From assembly GCF_011682055.1 (NCBI RefSeq), contig NZ_JAAQOM010000017.1:62001-126000 (forward strand): a stretch of DNA of 64,000 nucleotides, in the 5' to 3' direction. This document shows, one piece after another, positions 25,783 through 34,480 of this stretch (within the stretch, counting starts at the first letter, position 1; the number at the start of each line of letters is the position of its first letter). A program made the position numbers and the translations under genes. The stretch comes from Telluria antibiotica (GTDB lineage Bacteria; Pseudomonadota; Gammaproteobacteria; Burkholderiales; Burkholderiaceae_D). The notes beneath the pieces were generated by a model. The model did not search any database, was not told the origin of the DNA, and saw nothing but the letters and a program-made list of their open reading frames with translations.

Positions 25783-27834
25783 ATGCACACCCCAACCACC
25801 CTGCAAAGCCTGATCGCCGGCCGCTGGCTCGGCAGCGAAGCGCACCAGCCGCTGCACAGCGCGCTGGACAACCAGCTGATCTACCACACGCATGCGGACA
25901 AGATCGACTTCGGCGAAGCCGTCGCGTATGCCCGCAAGACGGGCGTGCAGGCGCTGATGCAGATGGATTTCCAGAAGCGCGCCCAGCGCCTGAAAGCGCT
26001 TGCCGCCTACCTGATGGAGCGCAAGGAAGAGCTGTACGAGATCTCGCACCTGACGGGCGCCACGCGGCCGGACAGCTGGGTCGACGTCGAAGGCGGCATC
26101 GGCACCTTGTACGCCTACGCCAGCATCGGCGGGCGCGAACTGCCGTCGTCGAACGTGCTGCACGAAGGCCCGGCGATGGCGCTTGGCAAGCGGGGCGGCT
26201 TCGCGGGCACGCACATCCTCGTGCCGCGCGGCGGCGTCGCCGTGCACATCAACGCCTTCAACTTTCCGATCTGGGGCCTGCTGGAAAAATTCGCGCCGAG
26301 CTTCCTTGCCGCGATGCCCTGCATCGCCAAGCCCGCCACCGCGACGAGCTACCTCACGCATGCGGTCGTCAAGATGATGATGGAGTCGGGGCTGCTGCCG
26401 GAGGGCTGCCTGCAGCTCGTCATCGGTTCGACGGGCGATCTGCTGGACCGCCTGAACGGCTTCGATGCGGTGACGTTCACGGGCTCCGCCGACACCGCCG
26501 CGAAGCTGCGCGGCAATACGAACCTGATCCGCGAATCCGTGCCGTTCACGGCGGAGGCGGATTCGCTGAACGCCGCCATCCTCGCGCCGGACGTCACGCC
26601 GGACGATGAAGAGCTGGACCTGTTCGTCAAGGAAGTGGCGCGCGAGATGACGGGCAAGGCGGGCCAGAAATGCACGGCGATCCGCCGCGTGATCGTGCCC
26701 GAGCACCTCGCGGACGTCGTGGGCGCGCGCCTGCGCGCGCGCCTCGCGAAGATCGTCGTCGGCAATCCGAAGGTCGAAGGCGTGCGCATGGGCGCGCTCG
26801 CGTCGCTGGACCAGCATCGCGACGTCAGCGAGCGCGTGGAGATGCTCGCGCGCGGCAACGAAGTGCTGTTCAGCGCCCGCGACGGCTTCCAGCCCGTGGG
26901 CGACGGCGTCGCGGCCGGCGCGTTCTTCGCGCCCACGTTGCTGCTGTGCCGCAACGCGATGGTCAACGACGCCGTGCACGACATCGAGGCGTTCGGCCCC
27001 GTCAGCACGATGATGACTTACCGCGACATCGACGAAGCGCTGGCGCTGGCCGCGCGCGGCAAGGGCAGCCTCGTCACGACGCTGGTCACGAAAGACCCGG
27101 CCATTGCGGCGCATGCGGTTCCGGTGGCGGCGGCGTCGCATGGGCGCGTGCACATCCTCGACCGCGTCGCCGCGGTGGACTCGACGGGCCACGGTTCGCC
27201 GTTGCCGATGCTCAAGCATGGTGGTCCGGGCCGTGCCGGCGGTGGTGAGGAACTCGGCGGTATCCGCGCGGTCAAACACTTCCTGCAACGGGCGGCGGTG
27301 CAAGGTTCGCCGACGATGCTGGCCGCGGTCACGGGCGAGTACGTGCGCGGCGCGGCCGTCAAGGAATCGGACGTGCACCCGTTCCGGCGCTATTTCGAAG
27401 ACCTGGAGATCGGCCACTCGCTGCTGACGCACCGCCGCACCGTCAGCGAGGCCGACATCGTCAACTTCGGCGGCGTCTCGGGCGATTATTTCTACATGCA
27501 CTTCGACGAGATCGCCGCGAAGGACACGCAGTTCGGCAAGCGCATCGCGCACGGCTACTTCGTGCTGTCGGCGGCGGCGGGCTTGTTCGTGTCGCCGGCG
27601 CCCGGCCCCGTGCTGGCGAACTACGGCCTCGACAACCTGCGTTTCGTGGCGCCGGTCGCGATCGGCGACACGATCCGCGCGCGCCTCACGTGCAAGCGCA
27701 AGGTCGACCGCAACCGCACCGACGACCAGGGGCGGGGGCAGGGCGTGGTCGCGTGGGATGTCCAGGTGACGAATCAGAACGACGAACTCGTCGCAAGTTA
27801 CGATATCCTGACGCTGGTGCAAAAGCGCGGCTGA
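25783..27834 (+). CDS. paaZ: Bifunctional oxepin-CoA hydrolase / aldehyde dehydrogenase PaaZ
   Basis: A 683-residue fusion. The N-terminal aldehyde dehydrogenase domain (to about residue 520) carries E258 (PFTAEADSLN) and the nucleophile C297 (GKAGQKCTAIRR). The C-terminal MaoC-like hydratase domain (from about 540) has FGGVSGDYFYMHFDEIAAKDTQFGKRIAHG with its catalytic aspartate and histidine. It hydrolyses the oxepin ring and oxidises the resulting aldehyde. It is the last gene of the cluster and follows paaY by ten bases. Confidence 0.96.
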   Translation: MHTPTTLQSLIAGRWLGSEAHQPLHSALDNQLIYHTHADKIDFGEAVAYARKTGVQALMQMDFQKRAQRLKALAAYLMERKEELYEISHLTGATRPDSWVDVEGGIGTLYAYASIGGRELPSSNVLHEGPAMALGKRGGFAGTHILVPRGGVAVHINAFNFPIWGLLEKFAPSFLAAMPCIAKPATATSYLTHAVVKMMMESGLLPEGCLQLVIGSTGDLLDRLNGFDAVTFTGSADTAAKLRGNTNLIRESVPFTAEADSLNAAILAPDVTPDDEELDLFVKEVAREMTGKAGQKCTAIRRVIVPEHLADVVGARLRARLAKIVVGNPKVEGVRMGALASLDQHRDVSERVEMLARGNEVLFSARDGFQPVGDGVAAGAFFAPTLLLCRNAMVNDAVHDIEAFGPVSTMMTYRDIDEALALAARGKGSLVTTLVTKDPAIAAHAVPVAAASHGRVHILDRVAAVDSTGHGSPLPMLKHGGPGRAGGGEELGGIRAVKHFLQRAAVQGSPTMLAAVTGEYVRGAAVKESDVHPFRRYFEDLEIGHSLLTHRRTVSEADIVNFGGVSGDYFYMHFDEIAAKDTQFGKRIAHGYFVLSAAAGLFVSPAPGPVLANYGLDNLRFVAPVAIGDTIRARLTCKRKVDRNRTDDQGRGQGVVAWDVQVTNQNDELVASYDILTLVQKRG

Positions 27835-27871
27835 GGAAGGGCCAAGGCCGCCCGTGAAACTGAAAGGGACC

Positions 27872-27898
27872 TCGAAAAGCCGTCGCCAGGCTTTTCGA
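27872..27898 (+). terminator. Hairpin at the end of the paa operon
   Basis: A perfect ten-base stem (27872-27881 with 27889-27898) with a seven-base loop lies 37 bp after the paaZ stop. It is not followed by a T run, so termination would be factor-assisted or the hairpin may protect the paa message. The next gene's ribosome binding site AAAGGAG lies 10 bp downstream. Confidence 0.5.
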
Positions 27899-27920
27899 CG
27901 TTCCGTGAAAGGAGTGATCC

Positions 27921-28505
27921 ATGCAGCGGCTTGACCTGAGCAGTATTCCCGTGCTGACCGGTACCGGGTATCCCGATCCCTTCGCCGAAGCCGTCAATGG
28001 CCGCAGCAAACAGGCGCTGGGCGATGCCGGTGGGCTGACGCAGTTCGGCGTCAACCTCGTCGAGCTGCAACCCGGCGCCGCCTCGTCGCAGCGCCACTGG
28101 CATACCCACGAGGACGAGTTCGTGACGGTCGTCTCCGGTGAATTGACGCTCGTCACGGACGAGGGGGAGACGTTGATGCGCGCGGGCGACTGCGCGGCTT
28201 TCCCGGCCGGGCGGCCGAACGGCCACCAGCTCATCAATCGCGGCTGGGGCAACGCGCTGTTCCTGTGTGTCGGCTCGCGCATCCCCGACGACAAAGCCCA
28301 CTATCCGGACATCGACCTCGTGTACGACGGCAAGACCGACAGCTATGCCCACCGCGACGGCACGCCGTACCCGAAGCGCGACACGCGCACGTCGACCATG
28401 CCGGCGGCTGCCGCGTCCATCGAAACGGACGAAAAGACGCTGGACCCGCGCGTGTTCCGTGCCGACCACGGGGAGCAGGCCGGCATCAATCCGCACGAAC
28501 CCTGA
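27921..28505 (+). CDS. Cupin-domain protein
   Basis: A 194-residue protein with a single cupin barrel. Motif 1 is QRHWHTHEDEFVTVVSGELTL with the metal-binding histidines and glutamate; motif 2 is FPAGRPNGHQLINRG. Relatives include dioxygenase-like and sugar-binding cupins, so the activity is not assignable. The strong ribosome binding site AAAGGAG and separation from paaZ by a hairpin suggest its own unit, although read-through from paa is possible. Confidence 0.85.
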   Translation: MQRLDLSSIPVLTGTGYPDPFAEAVNGRSKQALGDAGGLTQFGVNLVELQPGAASSQRHWHTHEDEFVTVVSGELTLVTDEGETLMRAGDCAAFPAGRPNGHQLINRGWGNALFLCVGSRIPDDKAHYPDIDLVYDGKTDSYAHRDGTPYPKRDTRTSTMPAAAASIETDEKTLDPRVFRADHGEQAGINPHEP

Positions 28506-28508
28506 TCG

Positions 28509-29180
28509 TCACGGCCGCCGCTGCACGCGCAGCAGGCCGTCCGTCGTCGTCACGGCACGCAGGTCCGCGTAGTCGAGTACCGCAGCGACGTCCGTGTCGA
28601 GCGGATGTGTGTGCGTGACCGTCACGACGATGCTTGCCATGCCGGCTGCGGCCGCCGAGCGCAGGCCGGCGAGCGTGTCTTCGAACACGAGGCAGTCTTC
28701 CGGCTTCACGCCCAGCTTGCGCGCGCCCAGCAGGAACGGATCGGGTGCGGGCTTGCCCCGTTTGACGTCCTCCGCGGCCACGAGCACCGCAGGCAGCGGC
28801 AGGCCGGCAGCGGCGATGCGCGCTTCCGCCAATGCACGCGGTGCCGACGTGACGATGGCCCAGCGCTCGGCCGGCAGGCTCGCGATGAAGGCGGCGGCGC
28901 CTGCGATGGCTTCGATCCCGGCCACGTCCTCGATCTCGGCGAGCGTGATGCGCGCCGCTTCCGCCACCGGGTCGACGCCGGGCAAGTCCAGCGCGCGGAT
29001 CGTTTCTTCCGTCCGCTTGCCGTGGATCGTGGGCAGGAAAGCGGCCACGTCGAGCCCGTGGCCGGCGGCCCAGTCGCCCCAGACCCGCTCGGCGGCCTTG
29101 ATCGAAGTAAGGATAGTGCCGTCCATGTCGAACAGGAAGGCGGCGAAGTCGCGCTGGGGCAGGGCTGGCGTTGCGGTCAT
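28509..29180 (-). CDS. HAD-family phosphatase
   Basis: A 223-residue subfamily IA haloacid dehalogenase-like hydrolase. Motif I is FLFDMDGT (D18, D20), motif II is IVTSAPR, motif III is KRGKPAPDPFL and motif IV is LVFEDTLAGLRSAAAAGM. It likely removes phosphate from a sugar phosphate; the substrate is unknown. The start is MTATPALPQR, downstream of a small KTSC gene on the same strand. Confidence 0.88.
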   Translation of the reverse strand: MTATPALPQRDFAAFLFDMDGTILTSIKAAERVWGDWAAGHGLDVAAFLPTIHGKRTEETIRALDLPGVDPVAEAARITLAEIEDVAGIEAIAGAAAFIASLPAERWAIVTSAPRALAEARIAAAGLPLPAVLVAAEDVKRGKPAPDPFLLGARKLGVKPEDCLVFEDTLAGLRSAAAAGMASIVVTVTHTHPLDTDVAAVLDYADLRAVTTTDGLLRVQRRP

Positions 29181-29196
29181 GGATCTTTCTTGTGAG

Positions 29197-29436
29197 TTAC
29201 AGTCGGCGCGATCTGATCTTGCGCGCGTAGCGGTCGTGGACATGCTGGCTGATGAAGCTCGACAGGCCATGCCCGGCGCGTGCCAGTTCCTGCATGGTCG
29301 CGATGTTGGCGGCGCCGGCGCTGTCTTCCGTGTAGAGATAGCGTTCGCCGTTGAGGAACTGGACGATGATCTGGCCGGCATCGATGTCGTAGGCGACGAC
29401 GCCGGATTCGCGGCTCTGGTTGCCGTAGCGTTGCAT
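29197..29436 (-). CDS. KTSC-domain-like small protein
   Basis: A 79-residue protein with a KTSC-like pattern: GVVAYDIDAGQIIVQFLNGERYLYTE and the helix AGHGLSSFISQHVHDRYARKI. The family is of unknown function and is often found next to nucleic-acid enzymes. GGAGAG precedes the start. It probably shares a message with the HAD gene 16 bases downstream. Confidence 0.75.
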   Translation of the reverse strand: MQRYGNQSRESGVVAYDIDAGQIIVQFLNGERYLYTEDSAGAANIATMQELARAGHGLSSFISQHVHDRYARKIRSRRL

Positions 29437-29474
29437 GGTGCTCTCCGATCGAACTGATGTCCGATCGGATTGTA

Positions 29475-29502
29475 CGTAGGGTGGGCACCACGTGCCCACG
29501 CG
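29475..29502 (+). repeat. Single unit of the dispersed palindromic repeat
   Basis: One 28-base unit of the family seen at 4571 (ending CCCACGCG, central ACCACG) lies five bases beyond the argH stop and 38 bp upstream of the KTSC gene start. It could act in argH transcript ending. Confidence 0.85.
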
Positions 29503-29507
29503 AACGC

Positions 29508-30905
29508 TTATTCGGCCAGTTGAGCGCGCACGCGCGCAATGGCCGCGCGCACCTGGTTCGGCGCCGTGCCGCCCACGTGGTCGCGCGCCGCGACGGAACC
29601 TTCCAGCGTGAGCACGGCGAAGACGTCCTGCTCGATCAGCGGCGAGAACTCGCGCAGGCGCTCCAGCGACATCTCCGACAGGTCGCACTTGGCGTCATCG
29701 CACGCGCGCACGGCATGCGCCACGGCCTCGTGGGCGTCGCGGAACGGCAAGCCCTTCTTGACGAGGTAGTCGGCCAGGTCGGTCGCCGTCGCATAGCCCT
29801 GCAGGGCGGCGGCGCGCATGTTCTCGGCCTTGACCGTGATGCCGGATGCCATGTCGGTGAAGATGCGCAAGGTGTCGAGCACGGTGTCGACCGTATCGAA
29901 CAGCGGTTCCTTGTCTTCCTGGTTGTCCTTGTTGTACGCGAGCGGCTGGCCCTTCATCAGCGTCAGGAGGCCCATCAGGTGACCGTAGACGCGGCCCGTC
30001 TTGCCGCGTGCCAGTTCCGGCACGTCCGGATTCTTTTTCTGCGGCATGATCGACGAGCCGGTGCAGAAGCGGTCGGCGATGTCGATGAAGCCCACGCGCG
30101 GGCTCATCCACGTCACCAGTTCTTCCGACATGCGCGAGATGTGCATCATCAAGACCGATGCGGCTGCCGTGAACTCGATGGCGAAATCGCGATCAGATAC
30201 AGCGTCGAGCGAGTTGTGGCAGACGTCCTCGAACCCGAGGGTCTTCGCGACGCGCAGGCGGTCGATGGGGAAGGTGGTGCCCGCCAGGGCGGCGGCACCC
30301 AGCGGCAGGCGGTTCACGCGGCGGCGCGTGTCCTGCATGCGCTCGGCGTCACGGCCGAACATTTCCACATAGGCCAGCAGGTGGTGGCCGAAGGTCACCG
30401 GCTGCGCGACCTGCAGGTGCGTGAAGCCCGGCATGATCGTGTCCGCGTTGTGTTCCGCCAGGTCGGTCAGGGCGCCGCGCAGGCTGTTCAGCAGGGCGAG
30501 GATGTCGTCGATGGCGGCGCGCATGTACAGGCGGATGTCCGTCGCCACCTGGTCGTTGCGCGAACGGCCCGTGTGCAGGCGCTTGCCCGCGTCGCCGACC
30601 AGTTCCGTCAGGCGTTTTTCGATGTTCAGGTGCACGTCTTCAAGGTCCAGCAGCCACTCGAAATTGCCGGCTTCGATTTCGGCGCGGATGTGGGCCATGC
30701 CGCGTTCGATCTCGGCGCGGTCCTGGGCGCTGATGATGCCCTGGGCGGCCAGCATCTCGGCATGGGCGAGCGAGCCCTCGATGTCGAACAGCGCGAGGCG
30801 CTTGTCGAAGAAGACGGATGCGGTGTAGCGCTTGACGAGGTCGGAGACGGGTTCGGAGAAGCGGGCCGACCAGGCTTCCGCTTTTTTGGCAAATTGATCA
30901 GTCAT
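29508..30905 (-). CDS. argH: Argininosuccinate lyase
   Basis: A 465-residue enzyme that cleaves argininosuccinate to arginine and fumarate. The fumarase/aspartase superfamily signature GSSIMPQKKNPDVPE is present, as are TGRSRNDQVATD and THLQVAQPVTFGHHL. The start MTDQFAKKAEAWSARF is typical of betaproteobacterial ArgH. It stands alone on its strand with its own promoter. Confidence 0.97.
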   Translation of the reverse strand: MTDQFAKKAEAWSARFSEPVSDLVKRYTASVFFDKRLALFDIEGSLAHAEMLAAQGIISAQDRAEIERGMAHIRAEIEAGNFEWLLDLEDVHLNIEKRLTELVGDAGKRLHTGRSRNDQVATDIRLYMRAAIDDILALLNSLRGALTDLAEHNADTIMPGFTHLQVAQPVTFGHHLLAYVEMFGRDAERMQDTRRRVNRLPLGAAALAGTTFPIDRLRVAKTLGFEDVCHNSLDAVSDRDFAIEFTAAASVLMMHISRMSEELVTWMSPRVGFIDIADRFCTGSSIMPQKKNPDVPELARGKTGRVYGHLMGLLTLMKGQPLAYNKDNQEDKEPLFDTVDTVLDTLRIFTDMASGITVKAENMRAAALQGYATATDLADYLVKKGLPFRDAHEAVAHAVRACDDAKCDLSEMSLERLREFSPLIEQDVFAVLTLEGSVAARDHVGGTAPNQVRAAIARVRAQLAE

Positions 30906-30942
30906 GATGGGGGGCGGGTGACGGGATTTTCTTGAATTCCTG

Positions 30943-30948
30943 ATTATA
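30943..30948 (-). promoter_or_regulatory. argH promoter, -10 element candidate
   Basis: On the minus strand this reads TATAAT, a perfect -10 hexamer, 38 bp before the argH start. The -35 position about 17 bp further upstream is GC-rich and not convincing. It sits in an AT-rich patch unlike its surroundings. Confidence 0.45.
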
Positions 30949-31065
30949 AACTGTGCAGCCGCGACCCCGCCGATCGGCGCCGCGCACGTTTCCATACACG
31001 TTCCGGCGCAAATGCCCGATCATGTGTCTGTTCTTGGCAGTTCACAAATAAAACAAGGAGACGAC

Positions 31066-31674
31066 ATGCGAAAGGGGTATTGGATGGGGGCGGTCGCGGC
31101 GATCGCGCTGGCGCTTGGCGGCGCCGCGAACGCGCAGCCAGGGCAGGTCCAGCCGGCGGCGCCCCAGGCGGCGGCAGCGCCGGCAGTGGCGGCGCCGGCC
31201 GCGGCCGCCGTGGTTGGCGCTCGCCCGGCCGACGTCGCCACGATCGACGGCATTGTCGCCGCGCTGTACGACGTCATCTCTGGCCCGGCCGGCCAGCCGC
31301 GCGACTGGGACCGGATGCGCTCGCTGTTCGCGCCCGAGGGCCGGCTGATGGCCGTCGGCGCGCGGCCGGAAGGCGTGTACGCGTTGCGCACGATGACGGT
31401 CGACGACTACATCAGCCGCAACGCGAAGGCGTTCGCCACGATGGGCTTCTTCGAGCGCGAGGCGGCGCGCAGCACCGAGGCGTTCGGCCAGATCGTGCAT
31501 GTGTTCAGCACGTACGAGTCGCGCCATGCGCCCGGCGACGCGGAGCCGTTCCAGCGCGGCATCAACAGCATCCAGCTCGTCAACGACGGCAAGCGCTGGT
31601 GGATCATCAACGTGCTGTGGCGCGCGGAGGATGCGTCGCTGCGCCTGCCGGAACGCTACCTGCCCCGGCAGTGA
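31066..31674 (+). CDS. Secreted NTF2/SnoaL-like protein
   Basis: A 202-residue protein with a signal peptide (cleavage near ANA-QPG), an alanine/proline-rich linker (to about residue 55) and an NTF2-like fold (DWDRMRSLFAPEGRLMAVG, INSIQLVNDGKRWWIINVLWRAED). The start at 31066 has AAGGAG seven bases before. NTF2-like domains bind small molecules or act as simple enzymes; nothing more precise can be said. Confidence 0.75.
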   Translation: MRKGYWMGAVAAIALALGGAANAQPGQVQPAAPQAAAAPAVAAPAAAAVVGARPADVATIDGIVAALYDVISGPAGQPRDWDRMRSLFAPEGRLMAVGARPEGVYALRTMTVDDYISRNAKAFATMGFFEREAARSTEAFGQIVHVFSTYESRHAPGDAEPFQRGINSIQLVNDGKRWWIINVLWRAEDASLRLPERYLPRQ

Positions 31675-31767
31675 ACGGCGATGCCCGCACGATTGATGGA
31701 ATCGTCCATGCAGCCCGGAACGGGGCTAGAATTGGTTTTTTTACCAGATTGACGGTGTAGCGTGTCC

Positions 31768-32211
31768 ATGATTCCAACCACCAACGATTCCAGTTTCCAG
31801 GTCAGCACGGACCGGACGCGACTCGATATCCCGATGATCTACCGCTTCCTCAGCGAGCAATCGACCTGGGCCGTGGGCATCTCGCGCACCGTGGTCGAGC
31901 GCTCGATCGAGAATTCGCTGTGCTTCGGCGGCTTTCTCGACGGCCGCCAGATCGCGTTCGCGCGGGTCGTCACCGACTATGCCACCGTGGCCCACCTGGA
32001 GGACGTGTTCGTCGTGCCGGAGTACCGCGGACGCGGCTACGCCAAGCAGCTGATCCGCATCGTGATCGAGCATCCGAGCCTGCAGCGGCTGCGGCGTTTC
32101 ACGCTCAACACGGGTGATGCGCACAGCCTGTTCGCCCGGTTCGGCTTCGCGCCAGCGCAACGTCCCGATAGCCTGATGGAGCGCTACTACCCGAACATCT
32201 ATCTTTCCTGA
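31768..32211 (+). CDS. GNAT-family N-acetyltransferase
   Basis: A 147-residue acetyltransferase with the acetyl-CoA loop DVFVVPEYRGRGYAKQLIRIVIEH (motif A) and NTGDAHSLFARFGF (motif B). Such single-domain enzymes acetylate small amines or protein N-termini. GTG 31762 is an in-frame alternative start; neither has a good ribosome binding site. It precedes the cyanophycinase gene by 83 bp. Confidence 0.85.
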   Translation: MIPTTNDSSFQVSTDRTRLDIPMIYRFLSEQSTWAVGISRTVVERSIENSLCFGGFLDGRQIAFARVVTDYATVAHLEDVFVVPEYRGRGYAKQLIRIVIEHPSLQRLRRFTLNTGDAHSLFARFGFAPAQRPDSLMERYYPNIYLS

Positions 32212-32294
32212 GCCGACTCAACACGGCGACAGTCCTCTACAATCAGTCTTACGATCGGTCTGTCCGTGCAATGTTGAAGTCGGGAAGGAAATCA

Positions 32295-33512
32295 ATGTTT
32301 CGGTACGTGCTGCGTCTTCTGCTGTCCGTGTTGCTGCTGGCTGGTGCGCCCTGGTGCGCCGCTGCCGATGCGCCGCCGCCCAAGGGAACTCTCGTCATCA
32401 TCGGCGGCAATTTGCGCCCCGCAAATGCGCCCGTGTGGGAGCGCATCGTCCAGCTGGCGGGCGGCAAGGGCGCGCGCATCGCCGTGTTCGCGTCCGCCTC
32501 CGGCACGCCGGAACGGTCCGGCAAGAGCCTCGTGGAACGTCTCAACAGCTATGGCGCGAAGGCGTTCTTCGTGCCCGTCGCGGTGAAGCTGTCCGGCAGT
32601 GATTACCAGGCGGCGGCCGACGACCCTGGCCTTGCCGAGGCCGTGCGCGGCGCGGGTGGTGCCTTCTTCGCCGGCGGCGATCAGAGCCGCATCACACGCG
32701 CGCTGCGCCACGAGGACGGCAGCAATACCCGCGTGCTCGATGCGTTGTGGGACATGTACCGGCGCGGCGGCATGATTGCAGGCTCCAGCGCCGGCGCCGC
32801 CATCATGAGCAGCACGATGTTCGGCCGGCCCAAGGCCGTGCTCGCCACGCTCAAGCTGGGCGTGGAAGAAGGGGAAGAAATCACGGAGGGGCTCGGTTTC
32901 ATCGGCGACGACGTGTTCGTCGACCAGCACCTGCTCGTGCGCGGCCGCTTCGCGCGCATGCTGCCCGCGATGCTCAAGAAAGGCTACAAGCTGGGTCTCG
33001 GCATCGACGAGGACACGGCCATGGTCGTGCTGCCCAACCGCGACGTCGAAGTGATCGGCTACAAGGGCGCGCTCGTGCTCGACCTGTCGAATGCCACCGT
33101 GCACGAAGGCGCGTTCAACGTGACGAACGTGCAAGTCAGCTACCTCGACAATGGCGACCACTTCAACATCGTCACGCACGAGTGCACGCCGTCCGACGAC
33201 AAGGCCGACAACAAGCTCGACCCGTCACGGCCTTACTACCGCGAGCCGCTGTTCACGGCCGACATCCTCGGCAACACGACCGTCGTCGACCTGATGAGCA
33301 AGCTGATCGACAGCGACCAGCCGGACGCCATCGGCATCACGCTGGGCAGCCCGAACGGCGTCCAGCCCGACCTCGGCTTCGAATTCCGCTTCACGCGCAC
33401 GGACGACAGCGTCGGCTACCAGTCGTCGTCGATGGAGTCCTATTCCATCTACAACGTGCGCATGGACATCCGGCCCATCCTCATCCGGCGTCCGCTGTAC
33501 CAGTACAAATAG
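32295..33512 (+). CDS. Exported cyanophycinase (peptidase S51)
   Basis: A 405-residue serine peptidase of the cyanophycinase family, which cuts the arginine-aspartate storage polymer cyanophycin to dipeptides. The nucleophile is S165 in AGSSAGA. GAFFAGGDQSRITRAL and GFIGDDVFVDQHLLVRGRFAR are family hallmarks. The signal peptide (RYVLRLLLSVLLLAGAPW) marks it as an extracytoplasmic form, so it would feed on external polymer. The ATG at 32295 follows AAGGAAA. Its last 32 bases overlap the convergent tag gene. Confidence 0.88.
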   Translation: MFRYVLRLLLSVLLLAGAPWCAAADAPPPKGTLVIIGGNLRPANAPVWERIVQLAGGKGARIAVFASASGTPERSGKSLVERLNSYGAKAFFVPVAVKLSGSDYQAAADDPGLAEAVRGAGGAFFAGGDQSRITRALRHEDGSNTRVLDALWDMYRRGGMIAGSSAGAAIMSSTMFGRPKAVLATLKLGVEEGEEITEGLGFIGDDVFVDQHLLVRGRFARMLPAMLKKGYKLGLGIDEDTAMVVLPNRDVEVIGYKGALVLDLSNATVHEGAFNVTNVQVSYLDNGDHFNIVTHECTPSDDKADNKLDPSRPYYREPLFTADILGNTTVVDLMSKLIDSDQPDAIGITLGSPNGVQPDLGFEFRFTRTDDSVGYQSSSMESYSIYNVRMDIRPILIRRPLYQYK

Positions 33513-34122
33513 CGCCGCGCGGGGACGCGAATCGCCTGCGTGCCTGCGCAACCCTGTCCCGGACGACGCATTGCTCGGCATGGTCGTTGATCAGCCCCAT
33601 CGCCTGCATGAAGGCGTACACCGTCGTCGGTCCGACGAATTTCCAGCCCAGTTTCTTCAGGTCCTTCGACAGGGCAGTGGCTTCCGCGGACGTGGACGCC
33701 GTCTGCGGCGTGGCGAGTTGGTCCGGGGCGGGCTCGTAGCGCCAGAAAAACGCGGCCAGCGAGCCCTCGCGCGCGACGAGGTCCCTGGCCATGCGGGCAT
33801 TGTTGATCACGGCTTCGATCTTGCCGCGGTGACGGACGATGCCCTCGTCGGCCAACAGCCGCGCGACGTCGCGGTCGGTGTACGTGGCAACCCGGTTGAA
33901 GTCGAACCCATCGAAGGCGGCCCGGAAATTCTCGCGCTTGGCAAGGATGGTGCGCCAGCTGAGCCCGGACTGGAATCCTTCCAGGCAGATCTTTTCGAAC
34001 AGCCGCCGGTCGTCATCGACGGGGAAGCCCCATTCCGTGTCGTGATAGTGAAGGAATTCTGGCGCGGCACCGCACCAGCGGCAGCGGGGCTGGCCGTCTT
34101 CCGGAACGAACATCGTGCTCAT
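33481..34122 (-). CDS. tag: DNA-3-methyladenine glycosylase I
   Basis: A 213-residue Tag-family base excision enzyme. The N-terminal CRWCGAAPEFLHYHDTEWGFPV carries zinc cysteines and the catalytic-pocket glutamate. EGFQSGLSWRTILAKRENFRAAFDGFD and GWKFVGPTTVYAFMQAMGLINDH are the helix-hairpin and C-terminal zinc-site segments. The start overlaps the stop of the YciI-type gene (ATGA). Confidence 0.94.
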   Translation of the reverse strand: MSTMFVPEDGQPRCRWCGAAPEFLHYHDTEWGFPVDDDRRLFEKICLEGFQSGLSWRTILAKRENFRAAFDGFDFNRVATYTDRDVARLLADEGIVRHRGKIEAVINNARMARDLVAREGSLAAFFWRYEPAPDQLATPQTASTSAEATALSKDLKKLGWKFVGPTTVYAFMQAMGLINDHAEQCVVRDRVAQARRRFASPRGAICTGTADAG

Positions 34123-34406
34123 GCGAGCAGGAACTCCAGCCGGGGATCGACCTTGCCGGGCTTGATCTCGAGGACTTCGGCCTGGACGATGCCGTGGGCC
34201 ACGAACGGATCGGCATCGACCCGCGCCTGCAGGTCCGCCAGCGATTCGCCGTGCGCCACGATCGCGCCACCCAGGTTCGGTTGCAGGCTGCCCACGACGA
34301 GGAATACGCCATCGTCGAGGCCGCGCTTGATCCAGGCGTTGTGATCGTGCATGAAGTCGCTGGCCTTGCTCTTGTTTTCCGCAAATTTCAGAAGCACCAC
34401 GTACAT
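34119..34406 (-). CDS. YciI-family protein
   Basis: A 95-residue dimeric ferredoxin-like fold protein of the YciI/YCII group: MYVVLLKFAENKSKASDFMHDHNAWIKRGLDDGVFLVVGSLQPNLGGAIV. The DH in FMHDHNAWI matches the family's conserved His-Asp pair. The function is unknown, probably small-molecule binding or lyase. GGAGGA precedes the start, and it is cotranscribed with tag. Confidence 0.88.
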   Translation of the reverse strand: MYVVLLKFAENKSKASDFMHDHNAWIKRGLDDGVFLVVGSLQPNLGGAIVAHGESLADLQARVDADPFVAHGIVQAEVLEIKPGKVDPRLEFLLA

Positions 34407-34480
34407 TGGATCCTCCGTTCGATTCGTCAAACCACATATTGTAATGACGAAATTCTAGACCGATCTCTCCAAAAATCACG

